Assembly (NCBI GenBank): GCA_016743235.1
Contig: VRZD01000023.1
Coordinates: 39,669 to 103,668 of the forward strand
Direction of reading: 5' to 3'
Length of the DNA stretch: 64,000 nucleotides
DNA from: Pantanalinema sp. GBBB05
Lineage (GTDB): Bacteria; Cyanobacteriota; Cyanobacteriia; Leptolyngbyales; Leptolyngbyaceae
Under the pieces are notes generated by a model. It ran no database searches and was not told the DNA's origin. It worked only from the letters and a program-made list of their open reading frames with translations. The translations under genes were made by a program, and so were the position numbers. Below are positions 9,189-19,117 of this stretch, one piece after another. The stretch's first letter is position 1; the number at the start of each line of letters is the position of its first letter.

Positions 9189-9314
9189 CCCGTCGGTTCG
9201 AGGTTATGCCAGTTGAAGTGATTAGCGACTAACGGTCAGCCATTAGCGATCGATGATTCGCTGGAAGAAATGGAGCAGGTATCATAGAGATAATTAGCCA
9301 CCCGGTTAGAAGCC

Positions 9315-9887
9315 ATGCCTGTCACCACAAAGCCCATGACCCTTGAGGAGTATCGCAGCTATGACAATGGCACCGATACCCGCTATGAACTGGTGGACGG
9401 AGAACTAATTGCTATGCCGCCCGAAAGTGACCTGAATAACCGAATTGCCTCATTCCTGTTCGCGTACTTTCTCCAATTGGGTATTCCATACTACTGTTTG
9501 CGGATTGGCGCCCAAATTGAGGTTAGTGGTTATCGGGCAACGGCACGGCAACCGGATTTGATGGTGCTATCAGAAGAAGCGGCGATCGCCCTAGAAGGAG
9601 CGCCACAATCCCTGATTACTCACGATATGCCACCGCCATCGCTGGTGGTTGAGGTGGTCAGTCCGCAGCAGGAAAATCGAGATTATCGCTACAAGCGCAC
9701 CGAGTATGCCGGACGGCACATTCCGGAGTATTGGATTGTGGACCCGAGCGCCCAAAAAGTCACTGTATTGGAATGGGTGGATGGTATGTATGAGGAGCAG
9801 GTTTTCCAGGGCGATCAGGTGCTGCGATCGCCCCAGTTTGCGGCTCTAAATCTGACGGCGGCAAGCGTACTCCAGGCAGGACGCTAA
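9315..9887 (+). CDS. Uma2 family (DUF820) PD-(D/E)XK nuclease-fold protein, 190 aa
   Basis: The pattern is that of cyanobacterial Uma2/DUF820 proteins: MTLEEYRSY at the start, YELVDGEL (E30), QPDLMVL (D81), LVVEVVSP (E113), RYKRTEYA (K127) and IPEYWIVDP. The D, E and K residues match the restriction-endonuclease-like core, so nuclease chemistry is plausible. The family is present in dozens of copies in cyanobacterial genomes and its role is not established. It stands alone between a TPR-CHAT gene and a repeat-filled gap. Length is normal for the family and there is no sign of disruption. Confidence 0.93.
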   Translation: MPVTTKPMTLEEYRSYDNGTDTRYELVDGELIAMPPESDLNNRIASFLFAYFLQLGIPYYCLRIGAQIEVSGYRATARQPDLMVLSEEAAIALEGAPQSLITHDMPPPSLVVEVVSPQQENRDYRYKRTEYAGRHIPEYWIVDPSAQKVTVLEWVDGMYEEQVFQGDQVLRSPQFAALNLTAASVLQAGR

Positions 9888-9954
9888 GTGAAGCAAATCA
9901 AATTCGAGTAGTACTGTTTTGTTAATTCTGTTAATTGATTGTGCTCTGGTTACT

Positions 9955-10225
9955 CAACTCTTGAATTATGAAGTTCTGAACCTGAAAGACTGCGAGAGAA
10001 GTTGAAACGATCGCCCTTTCTACTCGAACTTTCAAGCTCAAAGCACCAAACGTGTAGCTTAAAACAGGAACATTCGCCTTTTGAACCCAAACATTTGAGC
10101 AAAAAGGCGGAACGATCGCCTTAAGAACTCCAATCTTGCAGCAACCAGCAACAAGAGTGTTGTTCAATGCTTGGATCATCGAGTGCTGAACTCAAACAAT
10201 GGAGTCAAAAGCAGGAGCGATCGTC
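9955..10225. repeat. Degenerate 21-bp-periodic repeats filling the gap before DUF928
   Basis: The 356-bp gap 9888-10243 is largely occupied by degenerate units of about 21 bp that begin with AAC or AAA and contain TTGAA or CTCAA words. Read on the minus strand, 82 codons stay open with a seven-residue period (VPPFCSN, VWVQKAN, VPVLSYT, ...). I treat it as repeat DNA and not a gene. It resembles blocks near 19.4 and 29.3 kb and the clean array at 29469-29669. Confidence 0.6.
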
Positions 10226-10243
10226 CTCTCCAGTGAAGACATG

Positions 10244-10924
10244 CTATTTCCTCTGGCAAACTTTGGCTTCAATGGCTTGCGCCACTTGCTGAAGTTGCTT
10301 GGATGGACTCTTAACTGAATAAACCTCCTGCAACACATCTGACCAGAGTTGCTGCTGAGCAAAGTAATTAGCTCGTTGCAATGCTAGTGCTTCTGTATTG
10401 ATTTTCTGCTTCTGATATTGATTAGCCAGTTTTGCTAGATCAGTTTTTATCGCTGTTTGCTGGTTTGCATCCACAAGCTGAAAGGGGACTTGCAGCATCG
10501 GCGTATTGGCATTCTCGCTAAAAAAGAACACCCACTCATAGGCTTTTCCTGGTTTCAGTGGGGTGCCGCCATACTCAAGCCGATGCAGCCGATTGCCTGC
10601 GGGTGCTACCGATCTCCACAGCAGCGTTTCTGTCCCTACCGGACGAATTCCCACAGTTCGAAAGCTACCTGACCAGACCAACTGAGGACGGGAGTTCCAT
10701 AACGTCTCGGTGGGCGTAATCCAGCACAGATCAGCTGGTCTAGGACCACCTCGACCACCAGAGCCGGGAGCGCGAGGTTCTTTGCCACCAAACATTCGGT
10801 TGGTTACTCCCTGCCAGGACAGTTGGGGCTGGGCGATCGCGCTGGGTATGGCTAACCAGGATGAGCCTGCGATCGCCACTAATGGCAGCACCGATCTGGA
10901 TAATAAGCCTCTGAAATTAAGCAT
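10244..10924 (-). CDS. DUF928 family protein with signal peptide, 226 aa (locus A)
   Basis: A signal peptide (MLNFRGLLSRSVLPLVAIAG..., cleavage after AIAQ) is followed by a proline- and glycine-rich linker and a domain matching cyanobacterial DUF928 (DLCWITPTETLW, then a beta-rich half with PLKPGKAYEWVFFF). DUF928 proteins are predicted periplasmic or cell-surface proteins of unknown function. The start codon overlaps the end of the CHAT-CHASE2 gene by 8 bp, so the two are translationally coupled. The equivalent at 44277-44981 has the same place in locus B. Being last in the operon and exported, it may be an envelope partner of the CHASE2 sensor; that is inference. Confidence 0.88.
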   Translation of the reverse strand: MLNFRGLLSRSVLPLVAIAGSSWLAIPSAIAQPQLSWQGVTNRMFGGKEPRAPGSGGRGGPRPADLCWITPTETLWNSRPQLVWSGSFRTVGIRPVGTETLLWRSVAPAGNRLHRLEYGGTPLKPGKAYEWVFFFSENANTPMLQVPFQLVDANQQTAIKTDLAKLANQYQKQKINTEALALQRANYFAQQQLWSDVLQEVYSVKSPSKQLQQVAQAIEAKVCQRK

Positions 10925-13343
10925 GGTTCCTCTGCTGCAATGTCAATACTGTATACGTCCAGATGGTGATTGAGGGCAGGAGCCAGGGAATCAGGACTCC
11001 AGCGGTGATATACACCTGCAAACTGATTAGCCCGAATCCCAATGGTGCAATACCTGACAGGATAAGCCAGCGACGTTTGGATGATTGGGACAAAAGCAGA
11101 GACAAGCCTTTGCTCACGGGAATTACTATCAACACCAACCAGAGATCAGGAATCGGGATGACAAATCGATGGGTGAGATAGTGGTGGGTCATGTAGGCAT
11201 GGGCTTCTCCCCCAGAAAAAATGCGGCTGTCATTGGTTGGAGTTGGCTGATTCCGCCAGTAGGTGATCGCCGCAGGCACTGGAAAATTATCCTCGCCATC
11301 GGCTGCCACTCCGGCTTCGTCATACCCTCCAGCCGCAATCATCACCAGGCGAGATCGCAACGACGACAACTGCCGCGATTTCAGAGCCATTTCCGGTTGT
11401 TCTAACAATTGCCAGGCAGGAATCGGATCGTAAACCTGATCCGGTGGAATGGAGAAGTCAATCAGGGGTTTGAACCAGTGCTGGTGCAACAGATAGGAAA
11501 AGGCCGTGATCGGTTGCAATTGCATGGAGGAATGCAGCAATGGTTTGTGATTGGCGGGAGTGATGCGATCGGCGATCGTCTTGATCTGGGTACCCAACTC
11601 CTGAGATGCGGGCAAATTGGGTGATGGCAGTGGGAGCGAAGCGTTTGCCGGCAACGGCTCATTCTGCAAACGATACGCCGTGGCTAGCCAGTAGCTAAAG
11701 GGAAGGGGAGTAGAATCTAGCCAGGGCAAGGGTTGGAGATACCAGAAGGGCACCCAGCCATTACCCTGTAAACTCCAGGTTGGCTTGGCAACGTCTGGTG
11801 TGACCATCAGCCATTCTCCCTTGCTGCTTTCCTGCACGACGAACACAAACCAGGTGTTTTGCTGCTGAATGGCAGATACCAATGCCTGCTGGAGTTGAAC
11901 ATCTTCTGCATGGGGGCGATCCAACCAGAAGTCGATGCCAACTACTCTCGCATCCAATGCCGAAAGCTGATTGACGAGCTTTGCCAGATAATCCCGGCGC
12001 ATCGGTCTGGGGTTAGCAATCCGCGCCTTCTGCAAGGAGCGATCGTCAATCTGTACCAATAGCAGTGGTGGCACAGTGGGTTTGCCCATTTGTCCTGTGG
12101 TCTGCCGGTACATCGCCTGTACCATGACTCGCTGCTCCAGTAACCACTGCTGCAAAGCTGGAAATAGGCTCAGAGCCATCAGAACTAGCAGCGCGATCGC
12201 CTCCTGTTTGGTGGGAAGCCATTGTTTCAACTGCTCCTGCCAACCAAAGGGTTTTAACTGAAATGGAGCCGAATCGGGATGCCGAAACAGCGAAGGAATT
12301 AGGTAGGCAGAGGGATAGGTCAGATTCTTTTCCAGCTTGAGATATTTGCAGGCATCCAACAGCGCCTCATGCCCATCCTTAAATTCAGACAAACTTTGCA
12401 CGAACCGAACCAGAAACTCCTGCGCTACTAAGTTATGAATCGGTTCTCGCATCACGGCTACCTGGCTCAGTCCCAAATCTACCAAGGTTTGGGCAAGGCT
12501 TAGCCCCCGACAGGAATTGAAGATAGCCAATTGCAACCCCCGTTCCTTTGCCAGCACCAACTGCGGAGCAATCTCACTCAGAAAAATCGATTGATTCGGC
12601 GCGATCGCCAGTTCACCCCCCGTTAATGCTGCCTCATTGCTATGTCCGGCAAAGAAGAGAATATCCCAGCCCGGCTCAGCGGCGATCGTTTGACGAATGG
12701 TTTCCTTCAGATCAGTCGTGCCTTCCCCCTGTTGCCAGCCTACAAAGTGAATTTCTGCCAAATGAGCCAGGGACTTGACTGCTGCCTGGTCTGCCTGAAA
12801 ATTCAGCCCGGTGTCATCTCCCAGAATTGCCAGCACTCGCATTTTGCCTTGACGTTGGCGTTGCTGGCGATCGGCACGAATCCGGGCAGGTGTGCGGGCA
12901 ATCCGAATGGTTTTCTTGGCAGCAAACTCAGTTCCCGGTTCCCACACTTCCCAGGGCAACCGTTCCAGTTCCACTGAATCGCAGGTGAGAAAGACATCGA
13001 CGACAGCCCGATCGGTGTCTTGAGCAGCTCTGGCGATTTCCCGCCGCATCTCTAGCAATTCTGCCTGACTCAACCAGAGATGGAATTCTGCCAGCAGTTT
13101 GGCTTCTGCTTGCACTAGTTTGGCTCGCCAATCGATCTCCGGCTTTGGCAACGTGCCGCTCTTACCGACTCGGGCTCGCACAGCAGACTGATAGAAGTTG
13201 AGGTATGCCTGCTGCCAGTTCTGATACAGCGTGGTTAAGGTTGGTAAATAGGGCAGTTTCGCGGTGAGTTGCTGTCCCTGTCCCCAGGATAGTTCAAACA
13301 CACAGGTTCGCTCAATTTGCCAGATTTTCAGTCGGAAAGACAT
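10917..13343 (-). CDS. CHAT-CHASE2 membrane protein, 808 aa (locus A)
   Basis: An N-terminal cytoplasmic CHAT domain carries FFAGHS (H234) and FNSCRGL (C278), the caspase-like dyad. A transmembrane helix near residue 390 (EAIALLVLMALSLFPAL) leads into an extracytoplasmic CHASE2 sensor domain (LLLVQIDDRSL ... VVGIDFWLD). Three C-terminal transmembrane helices end the protein. CHASE2 normally senses extracytoplasmic signals and feeds kinases or cyclases; here it is joined to a protease-type domain. I start at the ATG at 13343 because MSFRLKIWQIERTC fits the family start; a GTG at 13400 would add 19 poor residues and overlap the upstream stop. The gene lies between DUF1822 and DUF928 in an operon copied as locus B. 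Confidence 0.88.
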   Translation of the reverse strand: MSFRLKIWQIERTCVFELSWGQGQQLTAKLPYLPTLTTLYQNWQQAYLNFYQSAVRARVGKSGTLPKPEIDWRAKLVQAEAKLLAEFHLWLSQAELLEMRREIARAAQDTDRAVVDVFLTCDSVELERLPWEVWEPGTEFAAKKTIRIARTPARIRADRQQRQRQGKMRVLAILGDDTGLNFQADQAAVKSLAHLAEIHFVGWQQGEGTTDLKETIRQTIAAEPGWDILFFAGHSNEAALTGGELAIAPNQSIFLSEIAPQLVLAKERGLQLAIFNSCRGLSLAQTLVDLGLSQVAVMREPIHNLVAQEFLVRFVQSLSEFKDGHEALLDACKYLKLEKNLTYPSAYLIPSLFRHPDSAPFQLKPFGWQEQLKQWLPTKQEAIALLVLMALSLFPALQQWLLEQRVMVQAMYRQTTGQMGKPTVPPLLLVQIDDRSLQKARIANPRPMRRDYLAKLVNQLSALDARVVGIDFWLDRPHAEDVQLQQALVSAIQQQNTWFVFVVQESSKGEWLMVTPDVAKPTWSLQGNGWVPFWYLQPLPWLDSTPLPFSYWLATAYRLQNEPLPANASLPLPSPNLPASQELGTQIKTIADRITPANHKPLLHSSMQLQPITAFSYLLHQHWFKPLIDFSIPPDQVYDPIPAWQLLEQPEMALKSRQLSSLRSRLVMIAAGGYDEAGVAADGEDNFPVPAAITYWRNQPTPTNDSRIFSGGEAHAYMTHHYLTHRFVIPIPDLWLVLIVIPVSKGLSLLLSQSSKRRWLILSGIAPLGFGLISLQVYITAGVLIPWLLPSITIWTYTVLTLQQRNHA

Positions 13344-13399
13344 AGAGATAACACTAAGGATGCAGCAAGCAAAGAGTAATTCTGGGATCAATCGCCGCA

Positions 13400-14776
13400 C
13401 TAATCATGGCATGATTCATCCCGAGAAAACGAAAACGGTGGTAGCGATAAACTAGCACCATCTGGCACTGTAATGGTCACTAAAAAACGTTCATCGAAGG
13501 TGCCAAAGATTTCTGCAAAGAGCTGCTCATCATCCTGATGCGGTGTTAGCGATCGCTGAACCAGGATACCAGTGGTGTCGCTAATTCTGAGACGAGTACC
13601 GTAGGGAAGGTGATTACCAGGGGCAGGACTAAGCACAACCAGCAGTGACCATTCGGGGGGCTGTCCGGCTTCCTGGAGGGTGCCCGTGATGACACAGAGC
13701 CTTGCCGGAATCGTCCCAATGACCAGGTTGCTGAACGCGGCTCGAGCATTGGGTAACAATGTAACTCCCTGCCGCTGCAACTGGGTGACGATCGCTTCAA
13801 AATCCTCACTGGACAAGGTACTTCTCCCCTGCTTTAGCCGCATTTGACTGCTGAGTGGGGGGAGTAACACCCAGGAGAGTTGTTGCGCCAGGTCATCCAG
13901 TTGATCTTGTAACCAGTGGCTGACATTGATCATGGGACGAGTCAGAAGTTGGAGTAGATCGGAGAGGTAGGGGGGTGGGGAATCGATAGCTGGGAGTGGG
14001 GAGGACGGTTGCGGAGTGAATATCCAGTTGAGTAGGGGTGGGGTGGTGAGAATCACTTTTGCTTGTTCCCAGGTGAGGAGTTGCCACCAGGGACGATCGC
14101 TGGTTTGCAACTGGGGTAAAAGCTGTAATAATTCCGTTTGCATCGTTGTTAGAGCTGATAGGTGCTCGCTGATTGATTTTGGTAATGCGATCGCATCAGG
14201 ATTGGCACAACGTAAATACAGCAATAATCGATCCACATGCTGATCAAACCAGTTGAGTGGAATAGGATAAGTCCAGTCTGCATCCGGTGGTATCGTTACT
14301 ACTCTGGTGGCTAACTGGTCGTAGCGGAGCAGGCTATGAATCATTACCTGTGCCTGTTCTTCGTAAATGGTGACAACTACATAAAAGTGGGGCATAAATT
14401 CAGGTAATTCGATCGCGGCTCTGGGGATTGCCACCTCTGCATCGGGTTGACCAGCGATCGCAATTAGACACAGCTTGAAGCCATTGGCAACCAGATGACA
14501 AACAGCTGGAATCACACTGACGTAGGGCAGTTGCAACATCGCAGCTGGCTCTTGATTGAGAGAAATATCTCCAGCCCGTTGATGCAACCATTGCTCCACT
14601 CCGAAGAATGCCAGGGTGTGCAAATAGGTTTGCCATTGCTGATTCGGATTAGCAATCGATCGACTCCCTGCCATCACCTGCTCAATCATCGCTGGATCCA
14701 GGGCAATGATTGATTCCGACAGAATTTCTGGATCTAGCGATCGTTCCATTAGCGTCGTGCCTTCCTCATCCATCAT
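13400..14776 (-). CDS. DUF1822 family protein, 458 aa (locus A)
   Basis: The sequence is typical of DUF1822: a helical start (QQWQTYLHTLAFFGVEQWL), the LPYVSVIPAVCHLVANGFKLCLIAI strand region and PHFYVVVTIYEEQAQVMI. A middle segment of about 120 residues is absent from the 306-residue counterpart in locus B. The C-terminal part (LRISDTTGILVQR, then FDERFLVTITVPDGA) resembles the end domain of the shorter protein (GETVMQAQA, LGEQFSVCMILGD). DUF1822 has no known activity and no signal peptide is visible, so it is probably cytoplasmic. It lies between the sigma-like gene (61 bp away) and CHAT-CHASE2, a position that would suit an anti-sigma or adaptor protein; that role is a guess from order alone. 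Confidence 0.85.
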   Translation of the reverse strand: MMDEEGTTLMERSLDPEILSESIIALDPAMIEQVMAGSRSIANPNQQWQTYLHTLAFFGVEQWLHQRAGDISLNQEPAAMLQLPYVSVIPAVCHLVANGFKLCLIAIAGQPDAEVAIPRAAIELPEFMPHFYVVVTIYEEQAQVMIHSLLRYDQLATRVVTIPPDADWTYPIPLNWFDQHVDRLLLYLRCANPDAIALPKSISEHLSALTTMQTELLQLLPQLQTSDRPWWQLLTWEQAKVILTTPPLLNWIFTPQPSSPLPAIDSPPPYLSDLLQLLTRPMINVSHWLQDQLDDLAQQLSWVLLPPLSSQMRLKQGRSTLSSEDFEAIVTQLQRQGVTLLPNARAAFSNLVIGTIPARLCVITGTLQEAGQPPEWSLLVVLSPAPGNHLPYGTRLRISDTTGILVQRSLTPHQDDEQLFAEIFGTFDERFLVTITVPDGASLSLPPFSFSRDESCHD

Positions 14777-14837
14777 GATGGTTTCTCCAAAGTCTCCGTT
14801 CCAGTGTTGAGTTATGTTGATTCATGCTTCACCTCAG

Positions 14838-16223
14838 TTAATCCGTTATTCCGCCTGACAAATGATCTAGGTAACGACAAACGGATTGCGCAAATCGATG
14901 GCTGGAACCATACCGTTTGGGGGTGGCGGCATTTACCTGGTCTGCCTGAATTAAGGCATCCACCTGTTCACTCAAGGCGCGATCGATCTGGTCATCCAAA
15001 TGATGCAATTGATCCAGATCTAGATATGATTTAGCTTGATCTAAAACATATTGGTTTAAACAGAACAACAATCTATGGCGCACATCAGCCCGAAACTCCT
15101 TCAGCTTCAGTAAACGAGTCACTTCAAACTGAGCTTTTAAGCCAATTTCAACGGCAATTTTAGTCATGGATAATCCCTGACAATAAAACAGCTGTAACCC
15201 TTTCAGAAAGGATTGATTTTTAGGAGATTTGAGCTTTTGCTGACGATCGCAAATGACTTGCTCCAGAGCATTATCTAAGCAGCGATGAAACTGCTGGCGG
15301 TACTCCTGCAAAAACTGCCATTGTTGAGGATCCGACGAGTCATCTGATGGATTCGGTAACTGTTCCAGTAATGTTGACTGGTCTGGTTGGTCGAGGGACT
15401 GCGTTGGTGGTTGCCCACCTCTAGTCGCAATGCGATGTTGCCGTAACCGATCGGCGAGCCTGTGCAAATGCTCCAAAACGGCTGATGGCGCTAGAGTTTG
15501 CGGACTGTTTTGCCGGATCAGATCCGCGATCGCCTGTAACTGTTCCATCCTTGGATCAGGACATTGCCCCTTCTGTCCCTGCATCAAGCGATCGCGCCGA
15601 TAAATCGCGTGATAGCTCTCCAGTAGCACACTACTTTGTTGCACTTCGATCTCGGTCAAATGATGGAATTGCGTTAACACGCGTCGCAGTTTCTTCTGGG
15701 TTGTGTCATTCAGAATTGCCCAATCACTCAGCATACACAGTCCCCGTTCCAGCAAAAACTGGTTCAGTTCTGGATGTTGCCGCACCAATCGCACTGTCCA
15801 GGTTGTCAAGCTAGCCCGATCGGGATTGAATTTTTGCAAAATTTGCCTGCCCAGGGGTTGATACCCTCCCGTCTGGTTCTGGCTCCTGCCCTGACCATCA
15901 TCATCCAACACGTAGGGAAACAAATCGTTGCGGGTGAACCCGTAATACTCACCGAACTGGTTTTCTAGCTGGATGCAAACCTGTTCAATCTGATGGGAGA
16001 TGAAGCAACGCAGGCAGAGTTCGGCAGCGGCTTGCTCAAAGGGCTGCCGACTGTGCTGGAGCATTTGCCACAGGTGCAGCTGAATTCTGCGATCGGGAAT
16101 GTCATCCTCCAGATCAGGAAATTGCGTCTGACAGAACTGACGAGCCGCTGCGATCGCGTCGGTACGGCTGCGTCCATTGCTACCCAGTTTCACTAATGTC
16201 CAGTATTGGGATGCCTGACCCAC
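14838..16223 (-). CDS. Sigma-70-like regulator, 461 aa, first gene of locus A
   Basis: The start is a GTG at 16223 preceded by AAGGAG 11 nt upstream. The N-terminal half has features of a sigma-70 region-2 relative (FEQAAAELCLRCFISHQIEQVC ... FNPDRASLTTWTVRLVRQHPEL), comparable to the shorter protein at 40318 (YNPQRGSVRTWVNYLL). A region-4-like helix-turn-helix lies near residue 360 (FYCQGLSMTKIAVEIGL), followed by a helical tail. It heads the operon with DUF1822, CHAT-CHASE2 and DUF928. The divergence from classic sigma factors is large, so it may be a specialised factor or a sigma-derived regulator. I do not see the TGCGTAAA/GAGARRGG element upstream of this gene, unlike locus B. Confidence 0.68.
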   Translation of the reverse strand: MGQASQYWTLVKLGSNGRSRTDAIAAARQFCQTQFPDLEDDIPDRRIQLHLWQMLQHSRQPFEQAAAELCLRCFISHQIEQVCIQLENQFGEYYGFTRNDLFPYVLDDDGQGRSQNQTGGYQPLGRQILQKFNPDRASLTTWTVRLVRQHPELNQFLLERGLCMLSDWAILNDTTQKKLRRVLTQFHHLTEIEVQQSSVLLESYHAIYRRDRLMQGQKGQCPDPRMEQLQAIADLIRQNSPQTLAPSAVLEHLHRLADRLRQHRIATRGGQPPTQSLDQPDQSTLLEQLPNPSDDSSDPQQWQFLQEYRQQFHRCLDNALEQVICDRQQKLKSPKNQSFLKGLQLFYCQGLSMTKIAVEIGLKAQFEVTRLLKLKEFRADVRHRLLFCLNQYVLDQAKSYLDLDQLHHLDDQIDRALSEQVDALIQADQVNAATPKRYGSSHRFAQSVCRYLDHLSGGITD

Positions 16224-16423
16224 TTGCCGCTCTACTCCTTTGCAAATCGAACCCTGAGCTTGAAACCGGAAAACCTGCTCTACTCAGGCTGGATTGTACC
16301 AAGCCGTTGGCTGTAATTGCACTGCGTTATCTCTACTTCCCTCTAGGCAGCGGCAACTTATGCAAGCTCATCTGATACCACCAGCAGGGTCGGGGCAACG
16401 GTAAAACGGGGGTGGGTAGCCAG

Positions 16424-16642
16424 TTACCGTTGTGAGGGATTACTGGGATGCAACTGGTCTTGTTGCCACACGAGGGGGTTGTCGTAAATATATTGACGAA
16501 TCCGACCCAATGATACTTCGCTGCGCATAATGTGCTCATAATCATTGCGCTGCCAGATTGAGTGTCCTGGCGATCGCTGCATCCGGTTCAACGAACGGGT
16601 TGTTACCGATTTAAAATTAAGCACTGCCGTTGACAGATACAA
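16424..16642 (-). pseudogene. C-terminal scrap of a REP-associated tyrosine transposase
   Basis: The last 65 or so codons match the C-terminus of the intact transposase at 25543-26145: FKSVTTRS..., VWQRN/IWQRN, DYEHIMRSEVSLGRIRQYI, NPLVWQQDQLHPSNPS. The N-terminal catalytic half with the His-hydrophobe-His motif is absent. It is a decayed copy within the 485-bp gap between the sigma-like and NACHT genes; the rest of that gap holds nothing recognisable. Confidence 0.8.
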
Positions 16643-16708
16643 ATTGCGATCGCCCCTACTTCTGATAATTCCGGCGATCGACTATCCTGTTATAAAATCA
16701 ATTCCAAA

Positions 16709-18856
16709 TCATGAATTCCCGTAAGTCTCTGGGTAGCGACGTTGCAGTTCTTCCCAGGGCAACAGCAGACTATCTTCAATTTCAGCCCGAACCTCTTGGC
16801 TCGCTGCACCCTCAATCTGCATTAGTTTAACGAGGAAGTGGTTGGCATCATAGTAGCGTTGCAGTTGTTGTTGCTGTTGCTCATTAAACTGCCAATCATG
16901 ACCAATATTTTGATTCTGAGTCATTACCTGACGTAATTGCGCAGTCCACTGATTTCCATTAATCTGCCACCACTGCCAGAAAATCTCTCGGTCTTCCCAA
17001 GAATTATCTGGTAAATGATCTTTTAACTGTTTTAATTTATGTTGAAATTTGGAGTCGAGGTCAAGGGTGTGGAGGTAATCAAGGAGGTAATCGAAGGTAA
17101 GGTTGAGAGCATGGGCAAGTCCGAGGTCGAGGTTGAGAGTGTGGGCAAAATAGAAAGCTCGAAGAGCGGCGGGTTTATCGTTATTCTGGATGTGCATAGA
17201 GCTTACCTTCTGCAAGACCCAGGTTAAAAATTGACTGAACGCTGGTTCGCCTGAGATTGACTGATCGATAGATTGTTTAATGCGGCGTAGTAAGAGATCA
17301 GCAGGCTGTTGCGATCTCACCAATTGCTCGACAACTCGATGCCATTGTGAACTCACAATCTTTTCCGCTAGTTGTTCTGAAGGCAGTTGAGTCAGCCATT
17401 GAACGGTGAAATGTTCTTGAAACGTAATATGGGAAAATGACCATAACTCATCTGCCCGTTCAATTAGCAGCCCATGCTGAGCCTCCATTGCTTTCAGGAC
17501 TGCAACTCCTTCTTTGGGATTAGCGAGGTGGAGAAATTCAGCAATCTGCGTCGCAATGTCGTTCTGTTGAAATAAAACAAAGTTTTCTGGATGCTCAAAT
17601 TTGTGAGCAGCAATTTTGCTCAGCAAAGTTTCTTTTTGATCCACACTCAATTGACGATAGGTTTCACTGCCTATCTCCCAGGCTTCTATCGCCTTAGCAT
17701 CATTCCATTTCTTCAGCAGTAGCCGAATTCCTCTTTTGTATAGCTCAGTCACCTGAAAGGGCATTTCTCCCTCGTCGTGAAAGACTAAACACATCAGGCT
17801 CAGCAGCACCGGAGTCACCATCAGCTCCTTTAGTGCCGGATTCCTACTTACAGCACTATCAAATTTTTTCCATTGCTGTAACAACACTTGTGCATCTGAT
17901 TGTCCACTCGCCTGAAACCAGTTCTGGACAAACTGCTGACCCTGTTCCTGGCTGAAATCTGACACTTCTACTGATGTAAACCCAACTGGAAGCGGTTCAA
18001 TAACCTGAGTGCGGCAGGTTAAAATCCATCGACTGTCGGCATACTTTCCTGTAATCTCTTGGATCTGCTCCTGCACTTTGCGCCGCAGTTCATTCGTTGG
18101 CACTTCGTCCAATCCGTCCATCAGCACCAGAAGGTTACCTTGCTTCAGCAACATTTCAGTCTGCTCCAAGGTTTCCAGTCCTAATTCCTGGCGGATCGTA
18201 TCCAGTAATTTCCGTTGCCCATTCGGAATCCGGCGAAGTTCGATGAAGACTGCAATCAAGTCTGATTGGAACCGACCCATACACCAATTTACTGCCAGAA
18301 GCTTGAGAAAGGTCGTCTTTCCTGCACCGGGTTTACCCAGAATCAGGAGTTTTGGATTGGTATTAGCGACTTCAAGTCCGGGGCTGCGTCGGATACGATC
18401 GCCCAACCCCAAGCGATCGTTCCGCAAATCAAAGGTTTGCAACAGCTTATCCTGAGACACCTGAAACGTGCGGGGCGATCGATTCAGTACCCAGACATCG
18501 ACATAAAGCTGATCCACCCTAATCTCCTCCCCACTCAGCAAGCGCATTCGACTATGTAGACTAAGGATTTTCTGACGGCAGTGCTCTCGAACTTGCTGGA
18601 GTGGATCAGTCTCATTTTCAGGTTGTGGAGTGAGCGTCTGAATCGTAGAAACCTCTTGCCAATTCAACTTCAAAGCCAAGCAGAGCTTACGAAACTGTGC
18701 CTCACGCACAGGCTCTCGCTTAAAAAAAGCGGTGATTGTGGTGCGAGACATCGCAGTGTCCACTGCCAACTTCGACTTGTTGCCCTCGAAGTACAGATTT
18801 AAAGCATCGTTCGCTTTTGTCCAATTTGTTAGAGCCAACTTGCGTGATCGGTTCAT
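16709..18856 (-). CDS. NACHT-domain STAND NTPase with N-terminal helix-turn-helix, 715 aa
   Basis: Residues 25-70 form the small HTH-like domain seen at the start of many cyanobacterial NACHT proteins (MSRTTITAFFKREPVREAQFRKLCLALKL). The NACHT NTPase follows: Walker A GKPGAGKTT (174-182), Walker B LLVLMDGLDE (242-251) and a WILTCRTQ sensor strand. A winged-helix and helical region (HEDGEMPFQ-type, SFSHITFQEHF) leads to a C-terminal helical sensor region ending LLLPWEELQRRYPE. Such proteins oligomerise on sensing a ligand; several bacterial NACHT proteins are anti-phage. No effector nuclease, TIR or protease domain is visible, so it may use a partner or its own C-terminus. It lies beside CHAT locus A but is separated from it by the transposase scrap. 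Domain calls are firm, a defence role is inference. Confidence 0.87.
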   Translation of the reverse strand: MNRSRKLALTNWTKANDALNLYFEGNKSKLAVDTAMSRTTITAFFKREPVREAQFRKLCLALKLNWQEVSTIQTLTPQPENETDPLQQVREHCRQKILSLHSRMRLLSGEEIRVDQLYVDVWVLNRSPRTFQVSQDKLLQTFDLRNDRLGLGDRIRRSPGLEVANTNPKLLILGKPGAGKTTFLKLLAVNWCMGRFQSDLIAVFIELRRIPNGQRKLLDTIRQELGLETLEQTEMLLKQGNLLVLMDGLDEVPTNELRRKVQEQIQEITGKYADSRWILTCRTQVIEPLPVGFTSVEVSDFSQEQGQQFVQNWFQASGQSDAQVLLQQWKKFDSAVSRNPALKELMVTPVLLSLMCLVFHDEGEMPFQVTELYKRGIRLLLKKWNDAKAIEAWEIGSETYRQLSVDQKETLLSKIAAHKFEHPENFVLFQQNDIATQIAEFLHLANPKEGVAVLKAMEAQHGLLIERADELWSFSHITFQEHFTVQWLTQLPSEQLAEKIVSSQWHRVVEQLVRSQQPADLLLRRIKQSIDQSISGEPAFSQFLTWVLQKVSSMHIQNNDKPAALRAFYFAHTLNLDLGLAHALNLTFDYLLDYLHTLDLDSKFQHKLKQLKDHLPDNSWEDREIFWQWWQINGNQWTAQLRQVMTQNQNIGHDWQFNEQQQQQLQRYYDANHFLVKLMQIEGAASQEVRAEIEDSLLLPWEELQRRYPETYGNS

Positions 18857-19117
18857 TAAAAAGTCTGATCGGGCAATTTGCTGATAATAGCCATTTTACC
18901 AGGGAAAAGCTAGATGAACAAAAACGAACATTCTTTGGACATATGTGGACAACTCTTGGACGATCGTGTACAAAGGATTTGTGCCTTCAAAGCTGATGGC
19001 AGTTCTTTGATCAGTGGGATGCATCCTGTAGGGTTTAAGCGTTCTAAACCTTTACAAGATAGGTGTTGCGTACTGATGTGTTCAATTCCTCAAAACCGCT
19101 ATAAGAGGCGGCTTCCT

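Noticed and set aside
9931..10179. 82-codon minus-strand ORF
   Set aside because: It consists of degenerate 21-bp repeats, has no initiation signal and no resemblance to a known protein.
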